In this document: positions 12,167 to 23,589 of the stretch, one piece after another
Numbering within the stretch: the stretch's first letter is position 1
Layout: each line of letters opens with the position of its first letter
Translations under genes and position numbers: made by a program
The notes under the pieces: generated by a model
What the model was told of the DNA's origin: nothing
Databases searched by the model: none
Seen by the model: the letters and a program-made list of their open reading frames with translations, nothing else
Assembly: GCA_023053685.1 (NCBI GenBank)
Contig: JALIGW010000002.1
Location: 170,839,430 to 170,903,429 of the forward strand
Origin: Diadophis punctatus similis
Taxonomy: Eukaryota; Chordata; Lepidosauria; Squamata; Dipsadidae
Reading direction: 5' to 3'
Length of the DNA stretch: 64,000 nt

Positions 12167-12396
12167 AGAGCCGTGGTGGTGCAGTGGTTAGAATGCAGTA
12201 TTGCAGGCTAATTCTGTGGACTGCCAGCAGTTTGATTCTCACCGGCTCAAAGTTGACTCAGCCTTCCCTCCTTCTGAGTTTGATTAAAATGAGGACCCAG
12301 ATTGTTGGGGGCAATTTGCTGACTCTGTAAACTGCTCAGAGAGGGCTGTAGAGCACTATGAAGCGGTATATAAGTCTAATTGCTATTGCTATTCTT
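12167..12396 (+). mobile_element. Full-length Sauria-type tRNA-derived SINE
   Basis: Begins AGAGCCGTGGTGGTGCAGTG (the tRNA-like head with an A-box TGGTGCAGTGG) and has a degenerate B-box AGTTTGATTCT. The body is CCGGCTCAAAGTTGACTCAG and the tail TAATTGCTATTGCTATTCT. A short duplication TTCTTTAT flanks it. The A/B boxes imply an internal Pol III promoter, probably decayed. Confidence 0.9.
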
Positions 12397-13181
12397 TATT
12401 TTTAAAATCATCTAGATCAGTGGTCGGAAATTGCGGCTCGCGAGCCAAAAGTGGCTCTTTGGGCCCTCTGCCATGGCTCCCTGTCCCATCACTGACTGCC
12501 CTGCCCCTCGCCCTCCCTTCCCTTGCCTAGCCCAGGGAGATTCCATCGTTAATTACCGTATGTGCCGGGCGTATAAGACGACTTTTTATCCCTTGAAAAT
12601 CTTCTCCAAAGTCGGGGGTCGTCTTATACGCCGGGTACTAAAACTTCTGAGCCGGGGGGAGATCAAAAATGGCCGCAGCCGCATCCCCGCCGTTCTCCAG
12701 CCAAGCGGCCGAAGGAGCATCGGAGCCGCAATGCTGCCCTGCGTCTCAGTTGCCTGCTGGGAAGGCTGCAATCGCCATCGTCAGCTGGTGGCTTAAGGCA
12801 AGAGGCAGGCGGGCGGGCGGGAGACGCGGGCAGGAGCTGGTGGCGGCTGCGGGCGGGCTGAGGGAGCGCGCGACTGAGAGGCATCTCGCGCGGGGAGGAA
12901 ACTTTGTCTGGCTCCGCTTCCAGAGCGAGCGAGCGAGCGAGAAGGGAAGCGAAGGGAGGCAAGCAGCCCACTCTGCCACTCAAGCCAGCGGCTGCCGGAA
13001 GCAACAAGGGCATTAGGAGAAGAGAAGGAGAAGATAGAAGTGAAGAGTGCTGGCAGCAGTGGTGGCGCTCCTCCTTCTCTGACACAGCCAGCCAGGGAGT
13101 CGCGAGAAGGGGAGGAGCCCTGGAGCCACCCTGCATCTTAGTCTCTTCGGGCTTGTCCGGCAGCCTGCTGGGAAGGCTGCG

Positions 13182-13666
13182 GCGCATGGGAGGGAAGGAG
13201 AGCGCGCGCTACCACTGCCGCTGCTGCTATTGCCGCTCCGGTGTGTCTCCCCGGTCACTGTGACTGCACCGGGGAGCCCGCGTCCTTGTCAACAATGGAG
13301 ACACTGCGCGCGCGGGAGGGACCTAGCAGAGGTGCCTGGCGAGCGAGGCAAGTGGCGGCATCGGCGGCAGGCTCCTGCCCGCGTCTCCAGTCCGCCCGCC
13401 TCTCATTCTTTTAAATGCTAAGGTGGGCAGGCGGGCGGGAGACGCGGGCAGGAGCCTGCCGCTGATGCCGCCACTTGCCTTGCTCGCCAGGCACCTCCGC
13501 TCCGTGATCCCTCCCGCGCGTGCGCAGCGTCTCCATTGTTGACAAGGACACGGGCTCCTCGGTGCAGCCACAGTGACCGGGGAGACTTCGCACTTGCAGC
13601 GCCTTGCCGGAGTGGCAATAGCAGCAGAAGCAGCGGTAGCGCTCTCTCTCCTTCCCTCCCATGCGC
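13182..13666. repeat. Large GC-rich palindrome, arms about 235 bp
   Basis: The left arm begins GCGCATGGGAGGGAAGGAGA and the right arm ends with its reverse complement, axis near 13424. Mismatches are few: CTCCCCGGTCACTGTG/CACAGTGACCGGGGAG and GCAGGCTCCTGCCCGCGTCT/AGACGCGGGCAGGAGCCTGC pair exactly. It lies inside the 12418-15333 hAT element. Confidence 0.9.
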
Positions 13667-13763
13667 GTTAACCCTGGCAGCGTGGTCGGGGACTCAGTCG
13701 GGTGGCTGGAGCCCCGCGGGAGACGGCAACAGAGGTTCCTTTTTCATCCTGCAGGGAGAAAGA

Positions 13764-14257
13764 CAGAAGGAAGGAAGGAAGGAAGGAAGGAAGGAAGGAA
13801 GGAAGGAAGAAGGAAGGAAGGAAGGAAGGAAGGAAGGAAGGAAGGAAGGAAGGAAGGAAGGAAGGAAGGAAGGAAGGAAGGAAGGAAGGAAGGAAGGAAG
13901 AAGACAGACAGACAGACAGACAGAAAAAAAGAAGTTAGGAATGAAGGAAGAGAAAGAAAGAAGGAAGGAAGGAAGAAGAAAGAAGAAGACAGAAAGAAAG
14001 AAAGAAAAGTTGAAAGAAAGAAAGAAAGAAAAAGAAAGAAAGAAGTTAGGAAGGAAGGAAGACAGAAAGAAAGAAGGAAGGAAGGAAGGAAGGAAGAAAG
14101 AGAAAGAAAGAAAGAAGTTAGGAAGGAAGGAAGGAAGGAAGGAAGGAAAAATGAGAGGGAGAGAGAGAAGATAGATAGGTAGATAGGTAGATAGGTAGAT
14201 AGATATGGATGGAGAGAGAGAGATAAAGAGATGGAAAGGGAGAGATGAGAGAGAGAG

Positions 14258-14354
<97 letters not shown>

Positions 14355-14433
14355 GATTGATAGATGATAGGTAGATAGATATGGATGGAGAGAGAGAGAT
14401 AAAGAGATGGAAAGGGAGAGATGAGAGAGAGAG

Positions 14434-14518
<85 letters not shown>

Positions 14519-14557
14519 GATAGATGATAGATGATAGATAGATAGATAGATGATAGG

Positions 14558-14642
<85 letters not shown>

Positions 14643-14721
14643 GATTGATAGATGATAGGTAGATAGATATGGATGGAGAGAGAGAGATAAAGAGATGGAA
14701 AGGGAGAGATGAGAGAGAGAG

Positions 14722-14782
<61 letters not shown>

Positions 14783-15014
14783 GATAGATGATAGATGATA
14801 GATAGATAGATAGATTATAGGTAGATAGATATGGATGGAGAGAGAGATAAAGAGATGGAAAGGGAGAGATGAGAGAGAAGATAGATAGATAGATGATAGG
14901 TAGGTAGGTAGATAGATAGATATGGATGGAGAGAGAGATAAAGAGATGGAAAGGGAGAGATGAGAGGGAGAGAGAGAGAAGATAGATAGATAGATGATAA
15001 ATAGATAGATAGAC

Positions 15015-15050
<36 letters not shown>

Positions 15051-15060
15051 GGACGGACGA
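13764..15060. repeat. GGAA/GAAA then Bkm-like GATA/GACA microsatellite block
   Basis: (GGAA)n at about 13764-13900, GACA units at about 13903-13924, mixed GAAA/GGAA to 14150. Then come several (GATA)n runs of up to about 20 units and a second GACA run near 15010-15050. A unit ATATGGATGGAGAGAG ... AGAGATGGAAAGGGAGAG recurs six times (near 14203, 14379, 14668, 14829, 14920, 15060), making a higher-order repeat. Confidence 0.95.
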
Positions 15061-15567
15061 TATGGATGGAGACAGAGAGATAAAGAGATGGAAAGGGAGA
15101 GATGAGAGGAGTGGGAGGGGGAGAGAGGGAGAGAGAGAAAAGGGTTTTGTGGTTCCCAGTTCTCTGTCCTAATGACCAGCTGGATGGGCGTGGCTAGGGA
15201 GTCATGTGACTGGGTGGGAGTGAGTGATGTCAAGTTGGCCACGCCTACCCAAGTTTTGTGGCTCTCAGTGGGTTTTTTTCTGTGGGAAACGGGTCCAAAT
15301 GGCTCTTTGAGTGTTTAAGTTTGCCGACCCCTGATCTAGATGAATAGGTGGAGTATAAATCTAATAAATTAAATCAATCTATCACTCAACCGTGGAGATT
15401 CTAGTACTGTTCCCTGCTTTTCTCCTGGAATTCCGAGGTTTAGGTTTCATACTCATGTTATAAAAACATTGCACTAGACTAGACTGTTTGCCATGTGCCC
15501 ATTGAGCTGCAACTGGGTTTAGGAGACATATTGCCAATCCTGTGCATTAGATATGGAAAGAGATTTA

Positions 15568-16563
15568 CTATATTTTTTGGAGTATAAGACACACCTTTTT
15601 ATCCCCCAAAAGAGGGTGAAAACTTGGGTGCGTCTTATACACCAAATGTAGCCCCACCCACCCAGCTACCCCCACCCTTTGGCCTCTGTCTTCCAGCAAT
15701 TTACCTATTTGCAGCAAACAGGGAAGAGCCTGTTAAGACAAGCAAGTCCTTAGCAGCTTCCCGATGCCCAGCTGATTTGCCACTGCTAAAATGAAACTGA
15801 AACTGAAAATGCAAAGAGGCAAATAGCTGGGAGAGACATGCAGATTTTTATTTTCTGCTAAACTGGATGAAAGGGGGTAAGTGAATAACTATAAGTGTCT
15901 GTAGAATGTTCAAATTATTAGACTTATTTTTTAAAGACTGCTTTATTATTGTTCTAGAGCAAGGGGTCTCCAACCTTGGCAATTTTAAGATTTGTGGACT
16001 TCAACTCCCAGAATTCCACAGCCACCTTCGTTAGCTTTGCTGGCTGTGGAATTCTGGGAGTTGAAGTCCACAAATCTTAAAGTTGCCAAGGTTGGAGACC
16101 CCTGTAAATCTAGACAACTTAACAAAATAAAGAAGCTTTTTAAAATAAATGCTTGTTCTGAAGAGGCCCAGTGCTATTGTATCTTCTTTTAAATAATAGA
16201 GAATAAGGTATACTTCCAGAAATTTTAATTAATTTTAACAGCTCTGTACTAGTCTGAAATGTAACAGTGTCCTGTTTAGTATTAGAGTTAAATCCTGACT
16301 TACCTTGGAGTAGATCTATTTAAATAATTGGGAGGAGTTAGTGTGACTACATTTAAGAAAACTTTCTGGCATAATGTACATTTCTCCAATTCTTTGCTAT
16401 TTCTATGGGTCAGGCACACATGCACAGAAATACACAGCAAACAGTGTATATCATCTGTGCTGTTTGCTGTTTGCTGTTTGGCAAATTGCTTGGAGGCAGA
16501 GGCCTTTTTTCCTTGTTTTCCTCCCCCAAAACTAAGGTGCGTCTTATACTCCGAAAAATACGG
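15568..16563. mobile_element. DNA transposon with TA duplication and TATAAGACGCACC ends, 996 bp
   Basis: The right end reads, in reverse, CCGTATTTTTCGGAGTATAA then GACGCACC; the left end CTATATTTTTTGGAGTATAA then GACACACC. TA lies at both borders (15566-15567, 16564-16565), consistent with a Tc1/mariner-like element, although the superfamily is uncertain. No transposase. It is interrupted by the foldback at 15960-16104. Related ends occur at 12555 and 53623. Confidence 0.65.
15960..16104. mobile_element. Palindromic hAT foldback element, 145 bp
   Basis: Arms of about 65 bases, near-perfect complements (GGGGTCTCCAACCTTGGC against GCCAAGGTTGGAGACCCC). Same family as 8633-8768. Flanking duplication is degraded (TTCTAGAG against TAAATCTA). 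Confidence 0.85.
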
Positions 16564-16569
16564 TAATAC

Positions 16570-18760
16570 AGATTCTGCCTCAGTGCCATGCAGAAGAGGG
16601 TTGCCATAGTGTAGTGGCTAGAGTTCCACATTTAGGTATAGAAAAAACGGTTTCAAAGTGTACAGTATAGATCTGTGGTCTTTGAGGAAGGATGTGAATC
16701 ATTAAAAATGCAACAAACTAACCATGTTGCTGTGTGAGCTGAACCAGAGGACACCTTAGGAAGGTAGCTCAGATATTAAAATGTGTCCTAGAACATAACT
16801 GCATGATCAACAGCTTTTGCCCAATATCAGTAATTTTATCTTTAAAAAAAATATGCAGGAAGCTGCATGTTTATGACAAAACTAAGATGAACACAATTAA
16901 TTTTATAGCTGTACCTAATACATCTTCCTTCTATTCTGGTAAATATCCTGTGACTTGACCTATATTGTACTATTGTGGCAGTACAAATATGCAATGTCAG
17001 GAATAACCGTAGCAAAGTGGTAAAGCAAAAAATAAAAATAAAAATAAAATGTCTCAATGCCTGCAGTTTCAATGCATCTAGGAAAAATTCTTGTTGAAAT
17101 CCTGGAGTTCTTCTATCAATTGTTGTAGACTAGACTGAGCTAAATGGACCGATGTTCTGGTTCCATTTCAGGCAATATTCTATATAGCACAAGCCCAAGC
17201 TAATGAAATATCTGAACATACACAAATAACTTCTACGTTTAAAAGGAAGGATGGCAAAAAGATGTCACAACTGATGACAGTCCTCTGTGAGGCATCCTTT
17301 GGCCTTGTTAGGCCTACCAGAACCATTATGTCTTGTTAAATTATTCATTTGGAAGAAGGGTACAATACTGTACTGCTTTTGTCCCAGTGACAAGCAGCAG
17401 GATACATGCTGTTTCTTACAATTTTTCTGGTTGTTGATCTTAGGTTTGAATTATATAAGCTGAAATCCATCTCAGCAAAGCTGGATGTAAATTTTATTCC
17501 CCAGGATGCCACAATTTTATTCTTCAGGACTACTCCTGCTCTAGTATTTCTTTCATATATTTCTATCATGCTTTTGAATGAGTTTGCACCAATGAGCCTG
17601 AACATGGCATTGTGGGGCTCCCTGCCCTGCCCTGCCCTGCCCTGCCCTTAATCCATGCAGTATCTAAACTCTAACAATGAGTTAATACTAGCACATCTCC
17701 AGGAAGATTTGTCTGTAATTAAGTTGGAACAAAACATTAGTATTAGCCATGCATATTATATTGGGACAATAGACCATCCTGGAATGATAGGAGATGAACT
17801 TCTGGATATATTCAAAAAGTTCAGTGTTGTTATAAAGGCTTGTTCTAATAAAAGAAAGATAAATTGCTAATTTTGATGTAAGTAGAAGCATCACCACACT
17901 ATTTGTCATTGAAACATTTGCATACTTTAGTATGGTTTGTTTTTGTTAAATGTTCTTGGCTAGGTGGTAGAAATGTTAAGTAATTTTCTCACTCTTCTAA
18001 GACATTTGTCTCCAAAAGCATCTTTCGGATCTAAGTATGAAAGAATCTGTGGGTAGTGAATGGAAAGAATGACAATGGGGAAAATCTTATATGCCAGCAG
18101 GAAGCTCTTTTAATAAGTAAATGATCTGCAAAAGGTCAACAAATTCAGTAGGTTAACATAACAGCAAAAACAAACTTTTGTTAGGATTGTTGACAAAAAA
18201 ACAGCATTCTCTTTAAGGTGAAACTTTTAAGCACCTATGTTTCTACTGTATGTATTTTTTTAATAGATGATTTCTTTAAAAGAATGCTCCACTTCTTTGT
18301 GCTTCTGACAAGAAGTATTTTTATACCATTTTGTTGCATCTTTGTGTGGTTCATCCACACATACTAGGTTGAAATAAAAATGAACATTTCACATTGGGAC
18401 TAAAGTTACCTCTTAGCGAGGCTGTATCTTCAGTACTATGTGTTAATACAGCCCACATGTGTGTTTCCGGAAGAAGGTTACCTGATGATTCTTCCCTATT
18501 ATGCAGGTATATACTCTGTTTATAAAACAGAAGAACACTCCCAAACAACACTATGCCTTTTCTTGTTCCAGAAACAAAAGTTGACTAGATTTTTTCCCAA
18601 CATTAGTGATGGGACAAACATTAAGCTGGTTTATAAGGCACAGAGCAGGCCATATCTGGCAGGCAACTCTCTTCTTTGACTTTCGCTTCCTATTGCTTAA
18701 GCTACTGACAGAATTTATCCTTGCAGTGAACTTAAATTAGGCATAGTTTTGAAGTGGATC
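16570..18760. other. No gene recognised; intergenic
   Basis: Ordinary AT-rich sequence. The only repeat seen is a short (CCCTG)n at 17618-17647. The open frames of 66-86 codons have no recognisable features. Confidence 0.5.
17618..17647. repeat. (CCCTG)6 pentanucleotide repeat
   Basis: Six consecutive CCCTG units, ending in CCCTTAATCC. Confidence 0.9.
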
Positions 18761-18762
18761 GC

Positions 18763-18963
18763 CAAACTAGCTGTGGTAGTTGACGTGTTGGATTATTCAA
18801 CCTCTACTCCACTAGCCTGATTTTGAACCAGTTACTATCCCTCAACCCACCTACCTCCCAGGGCTATTGCAAAGAAGACCAAAATAAAGGGGAGCCTCCC
18901 TCATGTGCACTTGTTTGAACTGTTACAAGAAAGATGGGATAAAAATATAATCGTAAATAAAAG
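18763..18963 (+). mobile_element. Old tRNA-derived SINE (CTCACAGGGTTGTTG family)
   Basis: Diverged copy: GTGGTAGTTGACGTGTTGGA head, CTCCCAGGGCTATTGCAAAG middle, and GAAAGATGGGATAAAAATAT tail. It aligns with the clearer copy at about 24465-24690. Confidence 0.55.
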
Positions 18964-18964
18964 A

Positions 18965-20960
18965 AATATCTGGGGAGAAATATCTAGGAGGAGAACAGCA
19001 CTGTAAGTGGGTAAGATCTTCTTGTTCCCACATTGTGTAATAATTATTCAGGACTTCTGAGGACATCCATGGCACTGAAGCAAAGGTAGAATGTTCTTTT
19101 CTCCGAACCCCTCAATCATGTCTTAGCAATAACATTTTTGGCGCCCACACGACCATCTATTTGCTTTGTAGTTTCCTCCTTTTCTCCTCAATTAATATTA
19201 TTCTGTTTCTTGGGCTTTTGCTGTTACTATCAACTATGTAAATGCAATACAGAAAACTTCTAGGCCAGTAAGCCATTTTAGTATTTGATCCCAGAATATG
19301 AAAACTGACATGGTTTATTTTTCAGCCTCCCAATATCTCTTTGCTTATAATATTAATAATTAACAAAATTTCTCCCAATAAATTGGCCTGAAATAATTTC
19401 TAATACTATTTAGGTAGTCTGATTTCAATACTAATCCATAACGCAATGTTTTGAGATAGAGGATAGCTAGATGAATGGAGGCATCGAAGAGGCAAAAATT
19501 GGGATTGACACATGTTCAAGCCTTCAGCAGCAGCAGTCTGAGTTATATTTATGGAAGAATCTAAAAATTTGTGATTCTTAGAAACATAACTTTAGTTACC
19601 AATTTAAAAATGTATACAAATCTAAGAAAAGATTAACTCTTTTATACCATAACATGTGGTAATTCCAATTGTGTCTTCATCATGCAAAGGCTAAATTTCT
19701 TGCAAATAAGCAAACAGAACAGTATGGACTTAATAAATGTCAATTGAACAAAAACAGAGTCTCCTTCATCCCCTGAAATTATATTTCTTCCAACTGCAAA
19801 ACTGTTTTGCCTTTCTGACTTTAGTAAATGGAGAAGTCCTCTACAATTCCTAGTGAAGTCTGCACTATACTATTGTTGCTTTCTATTGCCATAACAGGAA
19901 CAATTTCCAAATAATGAAGTAGATGAACTTAGAAGGGCTAAAGGAAAAGTTCTCCGATAGCTGCTTATTTGTGACCCAGTTATTTATTCCAGAGATTCTA
20001 ATTCATACTCCTTCCCAGATAAGTACAAGGTTTGTTGCTGGCACTTATATTTTAAACATATTTTAAACATGTGAGAAAATAGGAATAATAAGGTAAATGA
20101 CTACGTCAGGTCTGAACAAAGTCCAGGAGCCTATGGACAGCTCTCAGAATTAAGAGAGCTTGAAATTCCAATCAGGATGACTCATATTTTCTAAAGAATA
20201 CTACATAAAAGGAAGAATTATAGTAATCTGTCATATATCAAGTTAAACCTCTGGATACCTGCTTGTCTATTCATCTGGAGAGTCCTTATCTCTTCTACCA
20301 ATGACCTTTCCTTTTGCCCAACTCCAGAAAAATAGGAATTCACCTGCCCAAAAACCAGAAATATGTTATTTAAACCAGTGAAGATTCTTGAGGGGGGAAA
20401 AGGGGGATAGTTGTTCAAACAGGCTTCTTTGCAAGATTAGATTTTCCAGGGAAATTCTCTTTATAAACAATACAGCCAAATTTTAGGAGATTTAAAAAAG
20501 GTTACAAGAGAAAGAAATTGCATTTTGATGATAGAGTTATGCATGCACACTTCATTTGTAAAGGGTCAGAAGTTTCAGACTTATCAGTGTTTACCGTAGA
20601 TTCAGTTTCTTTGACAAGATGTCTCTGAAGATTTATAGGGTTTATGAACACATACACATAGACTGAATATATGATGAGAGTTTCAGAACAATCTTTGTTC
20701 TGAGAACATTCCTGTTCTTCTTGTACTGTTCTATAAAGAATCTCTGCCCCCTTTGCTTTTCAGTGAATACAGAGTAAAGAAAGGAGAAGCAAGACTTTGA
20801 TCCTGAGACAGGAAAAGCAGGAGAAAAAATTTATGTCCATCACCAACCTGTAACCAGAATGCTAATGACCACTACTTTCCTTTTTGAGATACTGTAAAAA
20901 TTCACGTATTTATTTATTTGATTGATTACTTTGCACGTTTTTGAACCACCTATCCTCTTC
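18965..20960. other. No gene recognised; intergenic
   Basis: AT-rich, no recognised repeat, no open frame above 66 codons. Confidence 0.5.
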
Positions 20961-20976
20961 AGACATTGCACTAAAC

Positions 20977-22358
20977 CAGTGATGGCGAACCTTTTTTGGC
21001 TCGGGTGCCAAAAGGGTGCACGCGCGCGCGATAGCGTGTGTGTGCCCACATTCAAAATGCAATGCCTTCCCCTCGTGCATTTGCACAACCCCCGCGCTGC
21101 CCCCCGTGCATGCGCACAGGCCTCACTGAAGCCTCCGGACTTCCGGTAGGCCCGTTGGGCTGTTTTTCGCTCTCCCCAGGGTTCAGGAAAACCTCCTGAA
21201 GCCTGGGGATGGCGAAAAATGGCCCAACTGGCCAACCGGAAGTTCAGAAATGAAACGGAAGTGGAGCTGCCCTACTACTTACCTCAGGGGCGGGTTCCTA
21301 ATTTTTTTACTACCACTCTGTGGGCGTGGCTTATTTTGTGGATGTGGCTTGCTAGCCATGTGACCGGGTGGGCGTGGGCCTCGGGAGCTTGGCAGCGGCT
21401 GGAGAAGCAGGGGGGCATTGCCCACCCGCAACACAGCCCCCCGCAGCGGGAGCAGCAAGACCGCGGCAGCGGTTCTTCTAGGAGGCTCCGTCCGGCCTGA
21501 ATGCTTCTCCCCATTCGATGATCCTAGGCTCCTGCTGTCTGTTCCCCCTCCCTTCAGCAGCTCGAGAAGCCTCGAACGTGCGAAAATGCCTGGGATCATC
21601 ACCGCGCGTTTGTGGCTTCTCGGACTGCTGAAGGGAGGGGAATGGAGATAGCTCCTGCCGTTCTTTCAGCATCTCACACGCTCCCTCAGCCATCCTGCCC
21701 TGCTTGGACTCACTGTGGGGTAGGAAGGCAGCGCATGCGCAGTGCCGGAAGCTCGGCTTCTGGGCATACGCAGAAGAAAATTTTAAAAACATTTTTTACC
21801 GACCGCACTGGTACTGTGACGTCACCAGTGGGCCGCTACCGGTGCTATAGAGTGGACCGCACCGGTAGGAACCCACCACTGACTTACCTTCAGATAGTTG
21901 CAGCCAGGCCTCCCACACCTCGGCCCATTTCTTCTGCAGCTGGCAAGGCTTTCCTGAAGGCCTCTGTAGCCAATAACAGAGCTCCGGATCGATCTGGAGC
22001 TCTGTTATCACCTGCGGAGGCCTTCAGGAAAGCCTTGCCGGCTGCAGAAGAAATGGGCCGAGGTGTGGGAGGCCTGGCTACAACTGTCCAAAGCTGAAGA
22101 AGTTCCTGAAGACCTCTGACAGCAAAAAGGACGCTGGGGGTGACTTACACAAGTGAACTTCCGGTTGGCCCGTTGGCCCATTTTCGCCATCCCCAGGCTT
22201 CAGGAGTCTTTTCTGAAGCCTGGGAAGAGCGAAAACAGCCGAAAAGAAGGCCGAAAATCAGTTGGCCAGTGCACGCATGCGCGTTGGAGCTGACATAGGG
22301 AACGCCTCACGTGCCCTCAGATATGGCTCCGCGTGCGGCCATAGGTTCGCCATCACTG
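20977..22358. mobile_element. hAT element (CAGTGATGGCGAACC family), carrying a nested hAT insertion
   Basis: Ends CAGTGATGGCGAACC and GGTTCGCCATCACTG are exact inverted repeats, with a perfect duplication CACTAAAC at 20969-20976 and 22359-22366. The 21285-21881 insertion and its duplicated 8 bp account for 605 bp. The remainder contains a long inverted repeat (about 21897-21987 against 21995-22087, including TTCAGGAAAGCCTTGCC). Confidence 0.93.
21285..21881. mobile_element. Nested non-autonomous hAT element, 597 bp
   Basis: Ends CAGGGGCGGGTTCCTA and TAGGAACCCACCACTG, with a perfect duplication ACTTACCT at 21277-21284 and 21882-21889. Carries GGGCGTGGC, CGCATGCGCAGTG and GACCGCACCGGTAG blocks typical of this family. 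It inserted into the 20977 element and is therefore younger. Confidence 0.93.
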
Positions 22359-22599
22359 CACTAAACTATGATGTGTTTTGTTTTGTTCTGAACTTAGTGT
22401 GACATGTGAACCCAGCTAGTATAGTTTAGCATTTCTGTGTGAAATAGGCCTTTGTGGCTTCCAAACCATAAATTAAAACTTTTGACATAGCATGATATAT
22501 CAATCCTATAACTCAAACAGAATTGAAGGTTTGTTAGGTTGTAAAAGACATTGCCTCAGATTACTCGCTTAATTAATCTTTTAGAAATATTAGAGGAAT

Positions 22600-22790
22600 A
22601 GAGGAATTAGAATGAGTCTCAGTGCTTTTCAAAAGGTAACTGGATTTCTTGGTTTTTTTCCTTGAAAACATTTCAGTCAGAACGAAAGAAGCTTATTGGA
22701 TGAGAAGTGAAATGTTTCAAGGGAAAAAACACCAAGGAAGTTCAGTTTCCTTTTGAAAAGCACCTTTGGGACAACCATGATCTTGATGAT
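22600..22790 (+). repeat. Interspersed repeat with short inverted segments, unclassified
   Basis: GTGCTTTTCAAAAGGTAACT at the left is mirrored by CCTTTTGAAAAGCAC at the right, and CCTTGAAAACATTTCA by TGAAATGTTTCAAGG inside. I recognise the phrase ATGAGAAGTGAAATGTTTCA as a common squamate repeat but cannot place its class. A Penelope-type tail is one possibility. Confidence 0.4.
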
Positions 22791-22924
22791 TAAGAATCTC
22801 CATAGATGAATTAGAACAAGATTTACAAGGAGAAAAGTATCGTATATTCTAGTAAGTCATCTTGCAGCCTTCTCCTGAAACTATAACAATTGCTATGGGC
22901 ATCTGAAAAAGGGTTAAGAAATTT

Positions 22925-23175
22925 ATTATTTATTATTTATTTATTAGTGACATTTATATACTGCCTCACAGCGCAAGCACTCTCCAAGCGGTTTACACCA
23001 GTAAGCAATGTATATTTACATTGCCCCCAACAATCTGGGTCCTCATTTTACCTACCTCAGAAGGATGGAAGGCTGACCTTGAGCCGGTAAGATTTGAACT
23101 GCTGACCTGCGGATCAGAGTCAGTTAAAGTGGCCTGCAGTACCCCACTCTAACCGCTGCGCCACCTCGGCTCTTC
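22925..23175 (-). mobile_element. Sauria-type tRNA-derived SINE
   Basis: Reverse-oriented: ATTGCCCCCAACAATCTGGG, TCCTCATTTTACC, GGATGGAAGGCTGACCTTGA, and the tRNA-like end CTCTAACCGCTGCGCCACC. The A-box end is near 23165. A short TTATTTATTA tract lies at its tail. Confidence 0.87.
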
Positions 23176-23457
23176 TTTGTTTTTGTTCCACTTTATATCC
23201 ATTTTGTATTTGCCATTTATCTAAATAAATAGTCCATAGTCCTGCCAGCTCAGGAAGAGAAGCTGCAGCTCCTCCTATGACAGGAGTAGCAAAAAGAATA
23301 AAACAAAACAAGGATGGAGTTTCCCTTTATTAAAAAGAAAAACAAAAAAAAGTCCACTTAGAAGAAGAATCCTCTATACCTGGATGGCTCTCTGTCAATG
23401 ATGGAATAGTCCAGATCAGGAAACAAGACTCCACAAGAAAAACTCTAGTCTACAGGC

Positions 23458-23589
23458 CAGTAGTGGGTTCTAAAACCTGTTGCTACTGGTTTGCATGCGC
23501 AGAAGTGTCCTGGGCGGGTGGGCAGAGCCTCCTGCCACCGCCACTACCGGTTTGCAGAACCGGGCCAAACCGGGAGCAGCCCACTGCTG
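23458..23589. mobile_element. Short non-autonomous hAT element, 132 bp
   Basis: Ends CAGTAGTGGGTTCTAA and GAGCAGCCCACTGCTG, perfect duplication CTACAGGC at 23450-23457 and 23590-23597. Contains GCATGCGCAGAAG. Confidence 0.92.

Larger units (their letters stand above)
12418..15333. mobile_element. hAT-flanked 2.9-kb element filled with microsatellite and a large palindrome
   Basis: Ends CAGTGGTCGGAAATTGCGGC and AAGTTTGCCGACCCCTG, with a perfect 8-bp duplication ATCTAGAT at 12410-12417 and 15334-15341. Both ends also carry GTGGCTCTTTG/AATGGCTCTTTGA. Inside are a TACCGTATGTGCC segment like the 15568-16563 family (12555-12650), a GC-rich region with a palindrome (13182-13666), then purine-rich microsatellites to about 15130. 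No transposase frame is visible; the 374-codon minus frame is repeat translation. Confidence 0.88.

Noticed and set aside
12176..12240. tRNA gene
   Set aside because: A- and B-box-like sequences belong to the tRNA-derived head of a Sauria SINE; no cloverleaf can be closed.
12430..13660. CpG-rich block at 12.4-13.7 kb as a second promoter
   Set aside because: It lies wholly within hAT ends with an 8-bp duplication and is largely palindromic.
13536..14182. Lys/Arg/Glu-rich frames of 173-212 codons
   Set aside because: Products of GGAA/GAAA arrays in a transposon-flanked repeat block.
14118..15242. 374-codon minus-strand open frame (longest in the window)
   Set aside because: It is the translation of GATA/GAGA microsatellite (YLSIYLSI repeats), with no protein features.
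22600..22790. Hammerhead motif at GGATGAGAAGTGAAATG
   Set aside because: Looks superficially similar to CTGATGA...GAAA but lacks the CTGA core and any stem II between the two parts.
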